From Phascolarctobacterium sp. (GTDB taxonomy: Bacteria > Bacillota > Negativicutes > Acidaminococcales > Acidaminococcaceae), in the NCBI GenBank assembly GCA_030531205.1, contig JAUNOC010000011.1, forward strand, positions 1 to 42,127: DNA of 42,127 nt, given 5' to 3'. The notes under the pieces were generated by a model. That model saw nothing but the letters and a program-made list of their open reading frames with translations. It was not told the DNA's origin and ran no database searches. Made by a program: the position numbers and the translations under genes. Within the stretch, counting starts at the first letter, position 1, and each line of letters opens with the position of its first letter. Shown here in pieces: positions 14,653-22,045 of the stretch.

Positions 14653-15758
14653 TTTGCCACCTCCCCTGCCAGAAAATCTTGTACCAATTTCAGTTGGGTT
14701 GCCGATGGCTCATGCCCGTTCTGCTGTTTGTAAAAATCCATAAAATGTTCCAACGGTGTTTTTGCCTTCGGCAAAGCCCTGTCATCCTCTTTTGCTTCCA
14801 TGGTTTCACCCCTGTAAGTGAATAACAAAAGATTGGGAAACTGGGCTTTCAATTTGTAATAAGCATCCACAATTTCTGTTTTATCTGTCAGTTGAATTCG
14901 TAAATAATCAAGAGTAGTTGGGCGGGCAATAATTTCACTAAATTGCCCTTTCCAAGTCAAAAGTTGGTGTAAAGGACGAATGGGATTTTTTTTAACTTTG
15001 CAACTCCCTTCCCCGTCCATATCCACCACCGTTATGGAATTGCTGTTGCCTTCCTCGTTGAAAGAATATTGCAACAATGTGCCGGAATAACGAATTTTAT
15101 CGGTAATCTTCTGTGCCTTGTGAATATGTCCCAAAGCCACATAGTCAAATTTTGAGAAAGTGTCCGGATTGATACCGTCCAACCCACCCCAGGAAATAGT
15201 TTCCGAATCTCCTTTTTGTGCTCCTGTAACAAACTGATGTGCCACTAAAATATTACGGCTGGATTTTTTCAAATCCATGTGCTTAATAACCAATTTCATT
15301 GCCTCATCCATTGTCTTGGGTTCCTGCTCATCAGGGTACGCTCGCTTCACTTGGGAACGGGTAATATAGGGCAAGAGATAGAAATTCAACTTGCCAAACT
15401 TATCTTGGCAGGAGAAACTAACCACCTCCCCATGAAAGGGTTTGGACAAATAAAAACCGGCATTTTTGAACATATCCGCTCCAAAACTCAAATGCTCCGC
15501 ACTGTCATGATTGCCGCTCACCATGTAAATGGCAATTCCCATATTGATGAGTTCGGTAAGAAAATTATCCAAAATTTCCATGCTCTCGCCACTGGTCTGA
15601 CTGGTGTTATACACATCACCTGCAATCAGGACAGCATTAGGATTTTCCTCACGGGCTGCCTGCAACACTTGGTCAAGCACAAATTCTTGGTCTTCACGTA
15701 GATTTTGGGAATGTAAGGTCTTTCCCAAATGTAAATCTGCCAAATGAAAAAATTTCAT
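14649..15758 (-). CDS. sbcD: Exonuclease SbcCD, subunit D (Mre11-type nuclease)
   Basis: This is the metal-dependent nuclease subunit of SbcCD. The phosphoesterase motifs are in order: HLADLHLG at the N-terminus, AGDVYNTS, GNHDSAEH, AHQFVTG and GHIHKAQ. At 369 residues it has the normal length. ATG 15758 follows GAGGT by a normal spacing. It begins 11 bases after the yoeB stop codon, so it may be co-transcribed with the toxin-antitoxin pair. Confidence 0.95.
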   Translation of the reverse strand: MKFFHLADLHLGKTLHSQNLREDQEFVLDQVLQAAREENPNAVLIAGDVYNTSQTSGESMEILDNFLTELINMGIAIYMVSGNHDSAEHLSFGADMFKNAGFYLSKPFHGEVVSFSCQDKFGKLNFYLLPYITRSQVKRAYPDEQEPKTMDEAMKLVIKHMDLKKSSRNILVAHQFVTGAQKGDSETISWGGLDGINPDTFSKFDYVALGHIHKAQKITDKIRYSGTLLQYSFNEEGNSNSITVVDMDGEGSCKVKKNPIRPLHQLLTWKGQFSEIIARPTTLDYLRIQLTDKTEIVDAYYKLKAQFPNLLLFTYRGETMEAKEDDRALPKAKTPLEHFMDFYKQQNGHEPSATQLKLVQDFLAGEVAK

Positions 15759-15769
15759 AGTTACCTCAC

Positions 15770-16063
15770 TTATATTTTATCGTAATGTGTCCATAACCGA
15801 ATAATTTTCACAACACCATCGTATTGGACTTTTTCGTATTTCACTTTTCCCTCAAAAACTTGATATACCATTCTGTGTTGAAAACTTATCCTTCGGGAAA
15901 ATAACCCTTGCAAATTTCCTACCAACGCCTCATAACGTGGAGGATTTTGAAACGGATTTTCCCGTAAAACATCCACCAAACTCTTAGCTTTCTCAGTCAA
16001 ATTGGCTTGTTTTAATAATTTAATATCTTTCAATGCTTGTTTTTCAAAAACAATATAATACAT
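15770..16063 (-). CDS. yoeB: Type II toxin, YoeB/Txe family mRNA interferase
   Basis: A 97-residue RelE-fold toxin. The family pattern is clear: ALKDIKLLKQ near the start, PRYEALVGNLQGLFSRRIS in the middle, then HRMVYQVFEG and the C-terminal IIRLWTHYDK. YoeB toxins bind the ribosome and cut mRNA in the A site; the conserved Glu, Arg, His and terminal Tyr positions appear to be present. It directly follows its antitoxin and is followed by sbcD after 11 bases. Confidence 0.92.
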   Translation of the reverse strand: MYYIVFEKQALKDIKLLKQANLTEKAKSLVDVLRENPFQNPPRYEALVGNLQGLFSRRISFQHRMVYQVFEGKVKYEKVQYDGVVKIIRLWTHYDKI

Positions 16064-16315
16064 TTACCAATTAACCTCTGATTCTGGCACACACTTGGAA
16101 ATCGGTGTTTTACTGCCCTTAATAATAGATTGGGCAAGCCCCGGAATATTATTCAAATATAAAGTTTCGCAAATGGCATTCCAATCTTCTTCCCCCACCA
16201 ATACTGCATTCTTCCCACGGGAATTTGTCAAAGTTACTGGCTCGGAATTTTCATTAGCCATGTTCACTAACTGATAAATATTATTTCTTGCTTTAGTAAT
16301 GTTGACAACTGTCAT
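16064..16315 (-). CDS. yefM: Type II antitoxin, YefM/Phd family
   Basis: An 83-residue Phd/YefM antitoxin. The DNA-binding N-terminus MTVVNITKARNNIYQLVN and the EPVTLTNSRGKNAVLVGEEDWNAI block are typical; the tail (IIKGSKTPISKCVPESEVNW) is the toxin-binding part. I chose ATG 16315, which follows AAAGGGG. The longer frame from 16366 would run through the promoter. The stop codon adjoins the yoeB start. Confidence 0.92.
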   Translation of the reverse strand: MTVVNITKARNNIYQLVNMANENSEPVTLTNSRGKNAVLVGEEDWNAICETLYLNNIPGLAQSIIKGSKTPISKCVPESEVNW

Positions 16316-16337
16316 ACTATCACCCCTTTCGTTCAAT

Positions 16338-16366
16338 ATTATAACGTACGCATTTGCGTTCGTCAA
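16338..16366 (-). promoter_or_regulatory. yefM-yoeB promoter with operator palindrome
   Basis: TTGACG (16361-16366) and TATAAT (16338-16343) are 17 bp apart on the minus strand. The spacer, with the edge of the -35, is a 20-bp palindrome (16344-16363): ACGTACGCAT and TTGCGTTCGT match at 8 of 10 paired positions. This is the likely binding site for autoregulation by the YefM-YoeB complex. Confidence 0.75.
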
Positions 16367-16415
16367 GTTACTTTATCATTATATTTTGTACCGCAAAGCA
16401 CAATGCCAATTATCC

Positions 16416-16467
16416 TTGACAAAAAACTCAAACAAGCTTAGAATATTGTTAACCAGTTAATAATATT
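16416..16467 (+). promoter_or_regulatory. Promoter and AdcR/ZitR-like operator of the metal operon
   Basis: TTGACA (16416-16421) and TAGAAT (16439-16444) are 17 bp apart. A 26-bp palindrome at 16442-16467 overlaps the -10 and the start site. Its core is TTAACCAGTTAA, matching the TTAACYRGTTAA operator of the zinc-sensing MarR proteins AdcR and ZitR. AATATT arms flank it on each side. A repressor bound here would block transcription of the MarR gene behind it. Confidence 0.75.
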
Positions 16468-16481
16468 TTTGAGGAGGAAAA

Positions 16482-16964
16482 ATGGAATTTTACCTTGATG
16501 TTCTCTTGCCTATTTTTCAAAAGGCGGAACAGATTGATACTTTGCTACGCAAGAAATATGGCAAAATTCTAACAGATTACACCATCAGTGAAATGCACTG
16601 CCTCGATTATATTGGAAAAATTGAAAAACCCAATGTAACCAAATTAGCGACTGCCCTTAACCTTACCAAAGCGGGTACCAGCAAAATGTTGAAACGCCTT
16701 TTATTGCGGAAAACGGTAAAGACCTATACGGACAGTAACAACAAAAAAGAAGTTTATTATTCCCTTACCGCAAGCGGCAAAAAGATTTTTGCTGCCCATG
16801 CAATACTGCATAAAAACTGGAATTCCTACACACAACAATTTTTAGACACCTGCCCTGCAACCCAAGTAAAGAACACAATCAAACTGCTCACCAACTATTC
16901 CAACTATCTGCAACAACTTTTAGAAAATTTGCAAAAGGATAATAACCATGCATCACAATCATAA
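16482..16964 (+). CDS. MarR-family regulator of a metal-export operon
   Basis: 160 residues with the MarR winged helix: a helix around TISEMHCLDYIGKIEKPNVTK, the recognition region LATALNLTKAGTSKMLKRLL, and a wing YTDSNNKKEVYYSLTASGKK. The tail is helical and contains AHAILHKNW, a possible metal-ligand region, as in AdcR-type zinc sensors. The ATG follows GAGGAGG. The gene leads an operon with a CDF exporter and a copper-type ATPase, and an AdcR-like palindrome covers its promoter. Autoregulation by a metal is therefore likely, though which metal is open. Confidence 0.85.
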   Translation: MEFYLDVLLPIFQKAEQIDTLLRKKYGKILTDYTISEMHCLDYIGKIEKPNVTKLATALNLTKAGTSKMLKRLLLRKTVKTYTDSNNKKEVYYSLTASGKKIFAAHAILHKNWNSYTQQFLDTCPATQVKNTIKLLTNYSNYLQQLLENLQKDNNHASQS

Positions 16965-17574
16965 TCATACACTGAACCATAACAACAAGCAAAGAACTCT
17001 CATTGTTATTATTTTGACAATTTTAACAATGGGAGCAGAAATAATCTATGGCTATGCCACCAATTCCATAGGACTTCTGGCTGACGGCTATCACATGGGA
17101 ACACACGCTTTTGCCCTCGGAATTACCTATGGTGCCTATTTATTGGCGGAACATCTTAATTCCGCAAACAGTAAAATTGAAACCTTGGCAGGATATACCA
17201 GTGCCATCTTCCTGACCCTGTCCGGTGTTTGGATAATCATTGAAGCACTGCACCGGCTCTTTAATCCATTGACCATTGATTTCAATGAAGCCATCACGGT
17301 GGCAGTCATTGGCCTTGCCATCAACAGCATTTGTATTCTTATTATGGGCAAAGGTCAAGGAACTGACTACAATTTTCAGGCCGCCTATTATCACATTTTG
17401 GCAGATGCTGTCACTTCCGTTTTTGCCATAATTGCTTTGCTTTCCGGCAAGTTTTACAATATAATATATCTTGACCCAGTGGCAGGAATCTTGGGCGGTC
17501 TGCTCATCCTCTCTTGGTCGTATAAACTGATATATAAAAGTTTCTTTGTGCTTACTGACTTAAAACCACAATAA
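16948..17574 (+). CDS. Cation diffusion facilitator (DmeF-like) lacking the C-terminal cytoplasmic domain
   Basis: 208 residues against about 300 for common family members. The N-terminus is His-rich (HHNHNHTLNHNN). Six membrane segments follow. Helix 2 carries LLADGYHMGTHAFAL and helix 5 HILADAVTS, the two half-sites for the transported ion; the DGxHMxTH form is typical of DmeF-like cobalt/nickel exporters. The protein ends after helix 6 (FFVLTDLKPQ), so the regulatory cytoplasmic domain is absent. It overlaps the MarR gene by 17 bases and precedes the P-type ATPase by 11. The substrate (Zn, Co or Ni) cannot be decided here. Confidence 0.88.
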   Translation: MHHNHNHTLNHNNKQRTLIVIILTILTMGAEIIYGYATNSIGLLADGYHMGTHAFALGITYGAYLLAEHLNSANSKIETLAGYTSAIFLTLSGVWIIIEALHRLFNPLTIDFNEAITVAVIGLAINSICILIMGKGQGTDYNFQAAYYHILADAVTSVFAIIALLSGKFYNIIYLDPVAGILGGLLILSWSYKLIYKSFFVLTDLKPQ

Positions 17575-17585
17575 GAGGTATTATT

Positions 17586-19403
17586 ATGACTCAACAATTT
17601 AACATCACTGGTATGAGTTGCAGTGCCTGCTCCGCCCGTATTGAGAAGGTCTTGGCAAAAATGGATGGTGTTACCTCCGTCAGTGTCAACCTCTTGCGTA
17701 ATCGTATGTTAGTTGATTTTGACGAAAGCAAAATAACCATTGACGAAATTTGCGAAAAGGTTACCGCTATCGGGTTTGGTGCCTCTGTTCTAACATCTCA
17801 AAATACCAATTTCAAAAATATAGAAGAAAATTCCGAAGTACGCATGCTCGGCATACGGCTCGTACTCTCACTCATCTTTTCAATACCTTTATTTATTTTG
17901 GCAATGGGGCCTATGTGGGGTTTGAGTATGTTAGACGGTTTGGAAAACACCGTTGCCCAACTTGTGCTTTGTCTGCCCGTCTTGGCAATTAACAGAATTT
18001 ATTTTATACGGGGTTTCAAAAATCTTTTTGTTCTTGCCCCCAATATGGATTCCCTTATCGCCCTGTCCGCATCTGCCAGTTTTCTTTACCAATATTATGA
18101 CTCGGCGGCTATGATTACAACGCTTATCACTTTAGGGAAATTTTTGGAAGCAAGAGCCAAAAGTCGCACTACCAATGCCATCACCTCCCTGTTAAATCTT
18201 ACACCACCCGTTGCTTTAGTGGAAAGGCATGGGGAAACAGGTGAAATTCCAGTAGCGGAATTAGAAATTGGCGATATAGTCATTGTCCGTAACGGTTACC
18301 GTGTACCAACGGACGGAACAATCACAAGCGGCAATACCGCCCTTGACGAAAGTGCCATAACCGGCGAATCCCGACCTGTAACACGGGGCATCGGTGAACC
18401 TGTAACTGGCGGTACGCTTTGTGTTCAGGGTAAATTTCGCTTTACGGTTACTGCCATCGGTGAAGACACCACTTTGGCAAATATTATTAAATTGGTGGAC
18501 GAAGCCACCACGACAAAAGCCCCTGTTGCACAGTTGGCTGACAAAATCAGCGGTATTTTTGTACCGGCAGTCATTGTCATTGCCCTTGCCGCAGCAGGTA
18601 TCTGGCTCTTATGTGGGGCAACAACTACCTTTGCGTTACGCATTGCCATTTCCATTTTAGTTATCTCCTGCCCCTGTGCTTTGGGGCTTGCCACCCCCAC
18701 CGCCATTATGGTTGGCACAGGACGGGGTGCCAAAATGGGAATCTTGATTAAATCCGCTGCCGCCCTGCAACAAACTGACGAAATTGACACCATTGTTTTG
18801 GATAAAACAGGCACTATTACAGAAGGAAAACCCGCCTTAAATACAGAAGATAAAATCAAAGCAAGTTCACCGCTTGCTATTAAAGAACTTTACCAACAAA
18901 AGAAAAATATTATTATGTTGAGCGGCGACAAAGAAGAAATCGCCCAAAACATTGCCAATGCAGTGGGTATCAAAGAATACCGTTCCCAATGCCTGCCGAA
19001 GGACAAGGAAAAAATTGTAAGGGAACTGCAAAACGCAGGACATAAAATTATGATGGTGGGGGATGGGGTCAATGATGCTCCCGCCCTTGCCCGTGCGGAA
19101 GTTGGCGTTGCCATCGGGGCAGGAACGGATGTGGCTATTGAAAGTGCGGATGTGGTATTGATGAAATCCGATTTGCAGGATGTCAGCACACTTCTGAAAC
19201 TCAGCCATGCCACCATGAACTGCATCAAGCAAAATCTGTGGTGGGCATTCTTCTACAATGTTATTTGTATTCCTGTGGCAGCCGGTTGCCTCTATCCCGC
19301 CTTTGGTATTCTTTTGAATCCTATGCTTGGTGCCGCCGCTATGAGTATGAGTTCCGTTTCCGTTGTAACCAATGCCTTAAGATTACGGAATAAAAAATTA
19401 TAA
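17586..19403 (+). CDS. copA: Copper-type P1B ATPase lacking its nucleotide-binding domain
   Basis: 605 residues, against about 740 for a one-HMA copper ATPase. Present in order: an N-terminal HMA domain with GMSCSACSARIEKV, transmembrane helices, the actuator TGES (about 257), the CPC ion site SCPCALGLATP (about 360), phosphorylation site DKTGT (about 405), MLSGDK (about 443) and GDGVNDAPAL (about 491), and two final helices. Between DKTGTITEGKP and the DKIKASSPLAIKEL part of the P domain only about 15 residues remain, where the whole N domain with its HP motif should lie. The frame is intact and the edges coincide with the domain borders. Without the N domain normal ATP use is doubtful, so this may be a pseudo-enzyme, a metal binder or a recent decay product. 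Confidence 0.9.
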   Translation: MTQQFNITGMSCSACSARIEKVLAKMDGVTSVSVNLLRNRMLVDFDESKITIDEICEKVTAIGFGASVLTSQNTNFKNIEENSEVRMLGIRLVLSLIFSIPLFILAMGPMWGLSMLDGLENTVAQLVLCLPVLAINRIYFIRGFKNLFVLAPNMDSLIALSASASFLYQYYDSAAMITTLITLGKFLEARAKSRTTNAITSLLNLTPPVALVERHGETGEIPVAELEIGDIVIVRNGYRVPTDGTITSGNTALDESAITGESRPVTRGIGEPVTGGTLCVQGKFRFTVTAIGEDTTLANIIKLVDEATTTKAPVAQLADKISGIFVPAVIVIALAAAGIWLLCGATTTFALRIAISILVISCPCALGLATPTAIMVGTGRGAKMGILIKSAAALQQTDEIDTIVLDKTGTITEGKPALNTEDKIKASSPLAIKELYQQKKNIIMLSGDKEEIAQNIANAVGIKEYRSQCLPKDKEKIVRELQNAGHKIMMVGDGVNDAPALARAEVGVAIGAGTDVAIESADVVLMKSDLQDVSTLLKLSHATMNCIKQNLWWAFFYNVICIPVAAGCLYPAFGILLNPMLGAAAMSMSSVSVVTNALRLRNKKL

Positions 19404-19411
19404 AATATCTC

Positions 19412-19485
19412 TTGTCAACGAAAAAAATTGGTGTTATAATTTTATGCAAATGGCAAACTCCACTTTGCCATTTGCATAACTTTTT
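19412..19485 (+). promoter_or_regulatory. Promoter followed by a 16-bp perfect stem-loop with T-run
   Basis: TTGTCA (19412-19417) and TATAAT (19435-19440) are 17 bp apart, a near-ideal promoter for the downstream ATPase gene. A perfect inverted repeat follows at once: 16-bp arms (TTATGCAAATGGCAAA) around CTCCAC at 19442-19479, then CTTTTT. The hairpin can be the terminator of the metal operon, an operator at the start site, or a 5' stem on the new transcript. The ribosome-binding site GGGAGG comes 6 bases after the T-run. Confidence 0.7.
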
Positions 19486-19496
19486 GGGAGGTATTT

Positions 19497-20702
19497 ATGT
19501 ACATTGAACGGTCAATCAAAAACACCATTAAATCCGTGAACAGCACCTTTAGTGTGCTTTGCTTAACCGGTCCGAGGCAGATTGGCAAAACAACTCTTTT
19601 GGAAAATTTAGCTGATAAAAAGCGTACCATAATCAGTTTAGACAATACCAAGGCAAGAAATTTGGCACAAACCGACCCGGAACTTTTTTTACAGCGTTAC
19701 ACGCCTCCTGTTTTGATTGATGAGGTGCAATATGCGCCAGAACTTTTTCCCTACATCAAACTGCTTGTAGATAAACGTCAGCATACCGGGGATTTTTGGC
19801 TTACGGGTTCACAAATGTTTTCCCTAATGAAAAATGTATCCGAAACCATGGCAGGCCGTGTTGCCCTCATTCCCTTGCAAGGATTTTCTAACAGCGAACT
19901 TCAGGGCTTTAATTGGGGGGAATTCACCTTTGACCGCAAAAAACTTCTGACCCGTATGAAAAAAGCAAAGCCCCTCAATATCCGGCAAATCTTTGACAAA
20001 ATTTTTAAGGGCTCCATGCCCCGTCCCAACACGGTTCGCAATCTTAATTTAGAAGTTTTTTTTGAGTCCTATATCAACACCTACCTTGCAAGGGATTTGT
20101 ATAACCAGAATAACATTGCGGACGAATTAAGTTTTCTCAACTTTTTGAAAATCGTTGCCGCCCGCACCGCCACCAATGTAAATTATGATGTATTGGCAAG
20201 AGAGGCAGAAATTTCCACACCCACTGCAAAACGTTGGTTATCCATTTTGGTTGCCAGCGGATTGGTCATCATTATTCCTTCTTATACTAAAAATGTTATC
20301 AAACGTGTAATAAAATCTCCTCGTATGTATATGACAGATACTGGGCTTTGCAGTTATTTGATGGGTTGGGGTACTGCAAAAGTATTGGAAAACAGCAGTA
20401 TGTCCGGCGCTTTTTTTGAAACATGGGTAGTTAACGAAATCTATAAATCATACTTAAATGTCGGCAAACGCCCGCCACTTTATTTCTACCGTGATTCCAA
20501 TCAGGACGAAATTGATTTGATTATTGAAGAGGGTAATCTTATACACCCCATTGAAATTAAAAAAAGTGCCAACCCCAAAAATCCCTGCCGGCACTTCAAA
20601 ACCCTGCCACAACCTTTGGGAACAGGTGCGGTTATCTGTATGACGGATGACATTATCCCCGTTGACAAATCCAACAACCTCATCCCCGCCTGGCTAATCT
20701 GA
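19497..20702 (+). CDS. AAA-type ATPase with DUF4143 domain
   Basis: 401 residues of a common bacterial family of unknown role. The N-terminal ATPase (AAA_14) has Walker A GPRQIGKTT (about 26-34), Walker B VLIDEVQYAPELF and an LTGSQMFSLM sensor-like motif. A helical, winged-helix-like middle (LAREAEISTPTAKRWLSIL) and a C-terminal DUF4143 part follow, with the nuclease-like pattern ETWVVNEI...YFYRDSNQDEIDLIIE...PIEIKKS. The D-E-K arrangement resembles a PD-(D/E)XK fold. The family is scattered and often near toxin-antitoxin genes, as here. The ATG follows GGGAGG. Confidence 0.9.
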   Translation: MYIERSIKNTIKSVNSTFSVLCLTGPRQIGKTTLLENLADKKRTIISLDNTKARNLAQTDPELFLQRYTPPVLIDEVQYAPELFPYIKLLVDKRQHTGDFWLTGSQMFSLMKNVSETMAGRVALIPLQGFSNSELQGFNWGEFTFDRKKLLTRMKKAKPLNIRQIFDKIFKGSMPRPNTVRNLNLEVFFESYINTYLARDLYNQNNIADELSFLNFLKIVAARTATNVNYDVLAREAEISTPTAKRWLSILVASGLVIIIPSYTKNVIKRVIKSPRMYMTDTGLCSYLMGWGTAKVLENSSMSGAFFETWVVNEIYKSYLNVGKRPPLYFYRDSNQDEIDLIIEEGNLIHPIEIKKSANPKNPCRHFKTLPQPLGTGAVICMTDDIIPVDKSNNLIPAWLI

Positions 20703-20713
20703 CACCACAAACG

Positions 20714-20749
20714 AAAATCCCCGCCGTGCAAAGCACAGCGGGGATTTTT
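20714..20749. terminator. Bidirectional terminator between convergent genes
   Basis: ATCCCCGCCGTGC and GCACAGCGGGGAT pair around AAA, with one mismatch, and A/T runs on both sides. It ends the ATPase gene from the left and the RelE-type toxin gene from the right. Confidence 0.9.
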
Positions 20750-21099
20750 CAATTTTTATTTTCAAATACACTACATTCATTTAATGAAGCCATTTTTTGC
20801 AACTCTACATCTCTTTTTCCGTACATCACCCGTACCACTACAACCTTCACATGCTCCACAAAATAAAACACATGAAAGTTTCCCACAGGCATTAACCTTA
20901 TGCCCTCTTTTGCCAAATCAACATTTCTTGATAAAGGATACCTTTCCGGCATTTTATTCAAACCATGTATCATCTCCCTTATTTTGGAGACAATTTTTTT
21001 TGCTGTATTGCGAACCAAAATATTGTTGAAAATATATCTGTATATCTCAAACAAATCAAATTGGGCAGTTTCGGATATTTCCACAGAATATTTTTTCAT
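20749..21099 (-). CDS. Type II toxin, RelE/ParE family
   Basis: 116 residues with the RelE/ParE fold: SVEISETAQFDLFEIYRYIF at the start, INGL-like helices (REMIHGLNKMPERYPLS), and the strand core IRLMPVGNFHVFYFVEH...VVVRVMYGKRD. The ending YGKRD plus a short tail is typical. It overlaps its antitoxin by 4 bases (ATGA). RelE members cut mRNA and ParE members act on gyrase; the sequence alone does not decide between them. Confidence 0.88.
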   Translation of the reverse strand: MKKYSVEISETAQFDLFEIYRYIFNNILVRNTAKKIVSKIREMIHGLNKMPERYPLSRNVDLAKEGIRLMPVGNFHVFYFVEHVKVVVVRVMYGKRDVELQKMASLNECSVFENKN

Positions 21100-21404
21100 G
21101 CCCTAAATTCCTTCGACAACGCATCAAAAAATGCTTCGGCATCAACCGTCCTGCCCTTACGTGCATCTTGAACCCCTTTCATCACCTCACTATAAAGTTC
21201 CGTGTCATTCAAAGAATCCATATCACACAAACCATTAGAAGGTAACTTAATTGCAAAAGGCAGCCCCCTATGCAAAATAATTTGTTTATAAAAAAGATTG
21301 ATTGCCCCAGATGCTGTCATATTCAATGAAGCCAAAATATTCTCCGCCTCTGTCTTTACAGACGGATCAATTCTTGCGTAAAGTGTTGCAGATTTTCCAC
21401 TCAT
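21096..21404 (-). CDS. Type II antitoxin, RelB/DinJ family
   Basis: 102 residues. The N-terminal ribbon-helix-helix is clear (SATLYARIDPSVKTEAENILASLNMTASGAINLFYKQI), with the LPF motif right after it (HRGLPFAIKLP), as in DinJ. The C-terminal helix (GVQDARKGRTVDAEAFFDAL) is the toxin-binding part. ATG 21404 follows AGGAGGAG. It is the first gene of a two-gene unit. Confidence 0.92.
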   Translation of the reverse strand: MSGKSATLYARIDPSVKTEAENILASLNMTASGAINLFYKQIILHRGLPFAIKLPSNGLCDMDSLNDTELYSEVMKGVQDARKGRTVDAEAFFDALSKEFRA

Positions 21405-21425
21405 AATGCTCCTCCTCTTTTACAT

Positions 21426-21454
21426 ATTATAGTACAATGTCCGTACATTGACAA
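21426..21454 (-). promoter_or_regulatory. Promoter and operator of the DinJ/RelE-type pair
   Basis: TTGTCA (21449-21454) and TATAAT (21426-21431) are 17 bp apart on the minus strand. An inverted repeat in the spacer, CAATGT-CCGT-ACATTG (21435-21450), is a good site for the ribbon-helix-helix antitoxin. Confidence 0.75.
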
Positions 21455-21468
21455 GCATTATCTTTTTT

Positions 21469-21732
21469 TTAATCAACAAACTTAATTGTGAAATCTGGGA
21501 AACTGTCCACATATTGAATGGTGAAGTCAGGGAAAGAGTCCACAAATTGCCACCGCCCCTCCCTGTCAGGGAAACTGGTGACAACCTTCACCTGCAAATC
21601 CGCAAAATGGTCAACCACTTTTACCTTGTAATCCGGAAATGCCGTTACCACCTTGACCCTGCCGAAAGGATAAGCAAGTGCTGTAGAACACACGCTCACC
21701 AACAACACCATTAAACACAAAATCTTTTTCAT
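21469..21732 (-). CDS. Small secreted protein built of short FPD repeats
   Basis: 87 residues: a signal peptide (KKILCLMVLLVSVCSTALA), then about seven units of 10-14 residues with the pattern V-x-x-F-P-D-[FY]-x-[IV]-x-[FYV]-V. Units include VVTAFPDYKVK, VVDHFADLQVK, VVTSFPDREGRWQ, FVDSFPDFTIQ and FVDSFPDFTIK. Alternating hydrophobic residues suggest one short beta strand per unit, perhaps a small solenoid or stacked sheet. I have seen similar small FPD-repeat proteins described only as hypothetical and know no function. ATG 21732 follows GGGGGA. It stands alone; the next promoter (for the antitoxin) begins 15 bases after its stop. Confidence 0.75.
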   Translation of the reverse strand: MKKILCLMVLLVSVCSTALAYPFGRVKVVTAFPDYKVKVVDHFADLQVKVVTSFPDREGRWQFVDSFPDFTIQYVDSFPDFTIKFVD

Positions 21733-22045
21733 AAAATCCCCCGCTTTCTCTTATACAACTTCACAATTACACATTTTTTCTTATCCCATCCTATTCCTAA
21801 AAGTCAAAATTTTTTCATTTTTTAGGAATAGAAAAATTTGGTTATACTTATCTTTCCCATTGCATCATTATCATATTACAAAACACAAGTCAAATGCGTG
21901 GCAAAACAAAAAAATTTTAGTTCTTTTCAAAAGAAATCTACAATTTGAAGAGTTTTTTCGTCTTGTATATATAGGGGGGACAAAATCCCCGACTTAAATT
22001 TTATACACACATGGAAATTACGGAATTTCTCCACAATAACATATA
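21733..22045. other. Gene-free stretch with one hairpin and one recurring motif
   Basis: A perfect 12-bp stem, CTATTCCTAAAA/TTTTAGGAATAG, lies at 21791-21831. At 21941-21972 a segment reads CTACAATTTGAAGA, then a T-run and CGTCTTGTATATAT. Nearly the same segment is at 40972-41006, and its second half is at 39873-39888. A short GGGG/CCCC hairpin follows at 21975. I see no gene. Confidence 0.6.
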
